Source: an uncultured Sulfuricurvum sp. (GTDB lineage: Bacteria > Campylobacterota > Campylobacteria > Campylobacterales > Sulfurimonadaceae). Taken from it: a stretch of DNA of 17,374 bases. Location of the stretch: positions 1 to 17,374 of the forward strand of contig NZ_CALDDG010000064.1 in the NCBI RefSeq assembly GCF_937936435.1, read 5' to 3'. Under the pieces are notes generated by a model. That model was given only the letters and a program-made list of their open reading frames with translations, was not told where the DNA came from and searched no databases. Each line of letters begins with the position of its first letter. Within the stretch, counting starts at the first letter, position 1. The position numbers and the translations under genes were made by a program. This document shows positions 15,901 through 17,374 of this stretch, in pieces.

Positions 15901-16032
15901 AGCGAAGTGATGCAGCGGATCGCCGCCCCGATGATCGGAGGGATCGTTACGTCGGCGATCGTGAGTTTGATTGTTATCCCGATTGTCTATCAAGCGGCGA
16001 TGCAGAGAAAGTATCGAAATCAGGGATCATAA
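12916..16032 (+). CDS. cusA: CusA-type RND pump for Cu(I)/Ag(I) efflux
   Basis: 1038 residues, full length for the heavy-metal RND family, with 12 membrane helices and two large periplasmic loops. It exports monovalent copper or silver using the proton gradient. The HME-type start (SLRFRIWVIAI, then ALDAIPDLSPPQV) and TM4 motif GGIAIAVGTMVDASIIMIENAHK, split around Asp400, are present. The three methionines of the CusA metal site are conserved with the same spacing as E. coli Met573/Met623/Met672: Met566 (YMPVT), Met616 (GMIET) and Met665 (IDMLLSG). Proton-path residues match as well: Asp400, Glu931 (VAAETAIVM) and Lys974 (VRPKLMT). The start has a weak AGGTG upstream and a second Met follows directly. 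It is the last intact gene of the operon. Confidence 0.93.
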   Translation: MMIERLIEWSLRFRIWVIAICLFLALGSYWAIRHTALDAIPDLSPPQVILQLKWKGQSPEIIEAQGTYPIVRQLLSLPDVKTVRGFSGYENALIYIIFNDNVDLYWARTRVLEQLSTLQSQLPKTLDVSLGPDASGVGWVFEYALVSKTKNLAELRTLQDYTYRYALLGIDGVSEVASVGGFVPTYQVTLNNDALVRYNLSVGEVANAIKANNNDVGGRIVVQNGYEWMVQAKGYLTDIRSIENLVVATRGGIPVLFSQVARIEKVPENRRGYADLNGQGEVVGGIVVVRYGEDVYRVIQKIRDRLASIHTKDVEVVTVYDRSGLIESAIGTLTKTLEHESWIVIAVIALFLLHLRSALIVLIVLPLTIAITFLLMKLFGIGSNIMSLGGIAIAVGTMVDASIIMIENAHKVLLQRESEHGKLSSAQRFDAVLYSSKMVGRPIFFALALVVVSFMPIFALQGQEGLLFTPLAFTKSFAMGVGALLSVTLVPVLIYFVIRGRILSESANPVSRFFIWAYRPILLGSMKLRYLILVLLIAGLGYTIHLYRAMGWEFMPMMDEQTLMYMPVTQSGVSIDQSKALTQYTDAIIKSFPEVERVFGKGGRADSATDPAPLGMIETIITLKPKDQWREGMSMSKLQQELDSALQVPGLVNSWTYPIRGRIDMLLSGIRTPLGIKLYGDDLAVLQQKAHELETVLQQIPDTQSVFADRSDSGYYIDITINEEALARYNLRKEVLLEYTSAAIGGVGLSTLYHGRERYSVSLRLEEDERHDIEAIRSLLVKTPLGYVPLASLAQVDYRQSAAMIKSEKARPVAYVYITPKEGISATAYKEEAQKALQRVVLPEGYLYEWAGQSEYLESAIQTLKWIIPAVLVLIVILIYFALREWLSTVIVLGTLPFALLGGIIYLQWLHFNISVAVIVGFLALLGVAAETAIVMIVYLQESINDRLKQGAVMDMPTIKEAIYEGAVKRVRPKLMTVFAILAGLFPIMINHGVGSEVMQRIAAPMIGGIVTSAIVSLIVIPIVYQAAMQRKYRNQGS

Positions 16033-16131
16033 TTGCTTCATTATCTCGCCGAGGCGGTCGGGGCTGCGATGAGTTTCAGCTCGGTGTCGGTGATTACGAA
16101 TGCATTGCGGTTGAGGGGGGAGAAGCTTTGA
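16033..16131 (+). pseudogene. 3' remnant of a copA-type copper P-type ATPase gene
   Basis: Immediately after the cusA stop codon, in the same frame, 32 codons read through LAEAVGAAMSFSSVSVITNA and then LRLRGEKL before TGA at 16129-16131. The core (A-A-M-S-F-S-S-V-S-V-x-x-N-A-L-R-L) is the hallmark final membrane helix and tail of P1B copper ATPases such as CopA, normally at the very end of a protein of about 750 residues. Everything upstream of that (metal-binding domains, DKTGT phosphorylation loop, CPC) is missing, and there is no ATG or Shine-Dalgarno suited to a small gene. I read it as the leftover of a copA gene once downstream of cusA and since deleted. Confidence 0.7.
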
Positions 16132-16157
16132 ATCTTTTCAGAAATTGGTGTATTATC

Positions 16158-16186
16158 TTGACATGATGTGGCATTATGTATATAAT
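16158..16186 (+). promoter_or_regulatory. Consensus sigma-70 promoter of the toxin-antitoxin pair
   Basis: TTGACA (16158-16163), a 17-bp spacer and TATAAT (16181-16186): both boxes and the spacing are perfect. The near-palindrome ATTATGTATATAAT (16173-16186, 6 of 7 pairs) covers the -10 box, where an antitoxin or toxin-antitoxin complex could bind for autorepression. Confidence 0.75.
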
Positions 16187-16215
16187 CATTCCATACATTT
16201 TGAAAAAGGTGAGTA

Positions 16216-16521
16216 ATGTTTGATTGTCTCGATGTCGAACGATTGCGCGGGTTTGATTGGGATGATGGCAATATCCAGAAAAACAAACTCAAACACGGGC
16301 TTGATTTTTGGCTGATCGAAGAGATATTTTTCAACGAACCGTTACTCATCTACGAGGACAATGCCCATTCGGAGCAAGAGTGCCGATGTTATGCGCTGGG
16401 AAAGACCGATAATGGACAAATGCTGTTCGTCGCTTTTACCGTGAGAGGGCAAAATATTAGGGTGATATCGGCACGATCTATGAGTAAAAAGGAGAGAAGC
16501 TATTATGAAAAAAATACCTAA
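16216..16521 (+). CDS. brnT: BrnT-family ribonuclease toxin
   Basis: 101 residues with the RelE-like BrnT fold. Visible family features: FDWDDGNIQKNKLKHGLDF (13-31, the usual F-x-W-D...N..K...KHG start), ALGKTDNGQMLFVAFTVRG (60-78) and IRVISARSMSKKERSYYE (81-98) with the conserved Arg-Val-Ile-Ser-Ala-Arg and the C-terminal Tyr residues. Characterised BrnT proteins cleave RNA and stop growth until neutralised by the cognate antitoxin. AAGGTGAG lies upstream of the ATG. The antitoxin gene overlaps the 3' end by 17 bases, the toxin-first order usual for this family. No residue that I can compare is missing, so it appears functional. Confidence 0.87.
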   Translation: MFDCLDVERLRGFDWDDGNIQKNKLKHGLDFWLIEEIFFNEPLLIYEDNAHSEQECRCYALGKTDNGQMLFVAFTVRGQNIRVISARSMSKKERSYYEKNT

Positions 16522-16762
16522 ATTAAAAACCGAAGAAGAGGTTGCGGCGTTTTGGGACGAACACGACTCGACTGAGTATATCGACTGGGACAAAGCCAAG
16601 CCGGTACGTCTTACAAAACTGCAAAAGAGTGCGAAAACGATCTCGATCCGTATGCCCGTCGATATGATCGAAACGCTCAAAATTCAGGCGAATAAAAACG
16701 ACATTCCCTATCAGTCGTATCTCAAAATGCTGATTGCGGATGGGTTAAAGGCACATGGGTAA
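16505..16762 (+). CDS. CopG/BrnA-type antitoxin
   Basis: 85 residues. The N-terminal FWDEHDSTEYIDW (16-28) is the toxin-facing motif of the CopG-antitoxin (PF12441-like) and BrnA families. KTISIRMPVDMIETLKIQA (44-62) is a ribbon-helix-helix strand and helix, and IPYQSYLKMLIADGL (67-81) the second helix with the common YQS motif. It should neutralise the upstream BrnT and, as a dimer, bind the promoter to repress the operon. The ATG overlaps the toxin gene and is preceded by AAAAAGGAGAG. I use no symbol because the ribbon-helix-helix families paired with BrnT are not all BrnA proper. Confidence 0.85.
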   Translation: MKKIPKLKTEEEVAAFWDEHDSTEYIDWDKAKPVRLTKLQKSAKTISIRMPVDMIETLKIQANKNDIPYQSYLKMLIADGLKAHG

Positions 16763-16777
16763 AGATGCTTTTGTAAT

Positions 16778-17324
16778 ATGACCACTATCACCGACAACAT
16801 GGACGTATTTGCCGAGAAGTTCGAAGGGATTGACCTGCACGGCAAAAAGATCACCAAAGCCGAATTCGATGACTGCACCTTCGTCTCCTGCGATTTCAGC
16901 GAAACCTTTTTCTCCTCCTGCAAATTCACCGAATGCCGTTTCGAAAACTGCAACCTGAGCGTCATGAAGCTGACCAATACCAAAATGAGCGATGTCGATT
17001 TCGTCTCGTGCAAGATGGTCGGGATCGACTGGACGATGGCGGATTGGAAGAGTTTGCTCAATGCCGATCCGATCCGTTTTCGCGAGTGCATCCTGAGCGA
17101 CAGCAACTTCTTCGGTCTGAACATAGAGGGATTGGTGATGCGGGAGTGTAGAGCCAAAGAGGTCGATTTTCGCAACGGAAGTTTTATCAAAGCCGATTTT
17201 AGCAAAACCGATTTCAAAGGGGCGCTGTTCGGCAATACCCATCTGGAGGCGGCCAACTTTACCGACGCCTCCAACACCTCTATCGATCTTCGCTCCAACC
17301 ACTTAAAAGGGGCAATCTTCAGCC
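16778..17324 (+). CDS. Qnr-like pentapeptide-repeat protein, cut by adapter sequence
   Basis: 182 genuine residues (codons 16778-17323) of a right-handed beta-helix protein. Consecutive five-residue repeats with central Phe/Leu are plain: FDDCTFVSCDFSETFFSSC (about 30-48), KFTECRFENCNL, then after a loop (about 76-98) further repeats such as DFRNGSFIKADFSKTDFKGA. The two repeat blocks with a break, and the total size, resemble Qnr proteins (about 215 residues), which bind DNA gyrase; many environmental relatives have no known role. The apparent C-terminus IGRAHV and its stop codon come from the adapter that begins at 17325, so the real end, probably some 10-30 residues further, is missing. 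No good Shine-Dalgarno precedes the ATG; it starts 15 bases after the antitoxin stop. Confidence 0.82.
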
Positions 17325-17374
17325 AGATCGGAAGAGCACACGTCTGAACTCCAGTCACATTCCTTTAGCTCGTA
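17325..17374 (+). other. Illumina TruSeq adapter with index (sequencing artefact)
   Basis: From 17325 the sequence is AGATCGGAAGAGC and continues as the TruSeq read-1 adapter through CCAGTCAC (ending 17358). ATTCCT (17359-17364), the TruSeq LT index 27 as I remember it, follows, then TT and AGCTCGTA, one base different from the adapter's ATCTCGTA. This is library construct, not biology. The contig should end at 17324. Confidence 0.97.

Noticed and set aside
16033..16131. Reading the copA-like codons as a C-terminal extension of CusA or a separate small gene
   Set aside because: CusA already ends at a normal family length, and the segment has no start codon with a ribosome binding site; a remnant is simpler.
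16041..16349. 102-residue leftward open frame
   Set aside because: It is antisense to brnT and to the copA remnant. The plus strand gives the recognisable CopA tail, so the minus frame is a shadow.
16711..17358. 215-residue leftward open frame starting MTGVQTCALPIW
   Set aside because: Its start is encoded by the Illumina adapter and the rest is antisense to the pentapeptide-repeat gene.
1..17374. tRNA genes, rRNA, CRISPR arrays, riboswitches, transposase genes
   Set aside because: None was recognised on either strand. The only repeats are the two 33-nt copies and short promoter dyads.

Overview
This 17.4-kb window looks like chromosomal DNA of a Campylobacterota (epsilonproteobacterial) bacterium, probably a free-living sulfur- or hydrogen-oxidising relative of Sulfuricurvum or Sulfurimonas. 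That placement is inferred from moderate GC, the style of the proteins, tightly overlapping genes and AT-rich promoters dominated by the -10 box. No rRNA or other marker gene is present to confirm it. I found no tRNA, rRNA, CRISPR array or complete insertion sequence.

Layout, left to right. Positions 1-83 hold the tail of a rightward gene and a hairpin terminator. Positions 84-5086 are leftward housekeeping-type genes: a small MltD-like lytic transglycosylase, a small exported or membrane protein, a 708-residue WD40/helical protein, a SAM methyltransferase and an RluA-family pseudouridine synthase whose start suggests a leaderless mRNA. Positions 5127-5805 are a distinct AT-rich island: a leftward gene for a secreted protein of unknown function, bracketed by inverted copies of a 33-nt intergenic repeat, one of which supplies its stop codon.

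Positions 5922-10210 form one rightward, mostly overlapping operon: TetR-type regulator, ABC1/UbiB-type kinase-like protein, DUF4173-type multispanning membrane protein, a small unknown protein and a VanZ-like membrane protein. This is the least understood gene set here and could be a regulated membrane-homeostasis module.

Positions 10321-16032 form a complete copper/silver efflux operon: a FixH/YtkA-like periplasmic protein with a Met-rich loop, a TolC-type outer membrane factor, a CusB-type adaptor and a CusA-type RND pump. The pump carries all three methionines of the Cu(I)/Ag(I) site and the expected charged residues of its proton path. Directly after the cusA stop, in the same frame, lies what reads as the last 32 codons of a CopA-type copper P-type ATPase, so a copA gene seems to have been mostly deleted here. 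A BrnT/CopG-type toxin-antitoxin pair with a consensus promoter follows.

The last gene is a Qnr-like pentapeptide-repeat protein. It is interrupted artificially, because the final 50 bases (17325-17374) are Illumina TruSeq adapter with an index, not genome. The right edge of the contig is therefore a sequencing artefact and the last residues of the apparent protein are not real.
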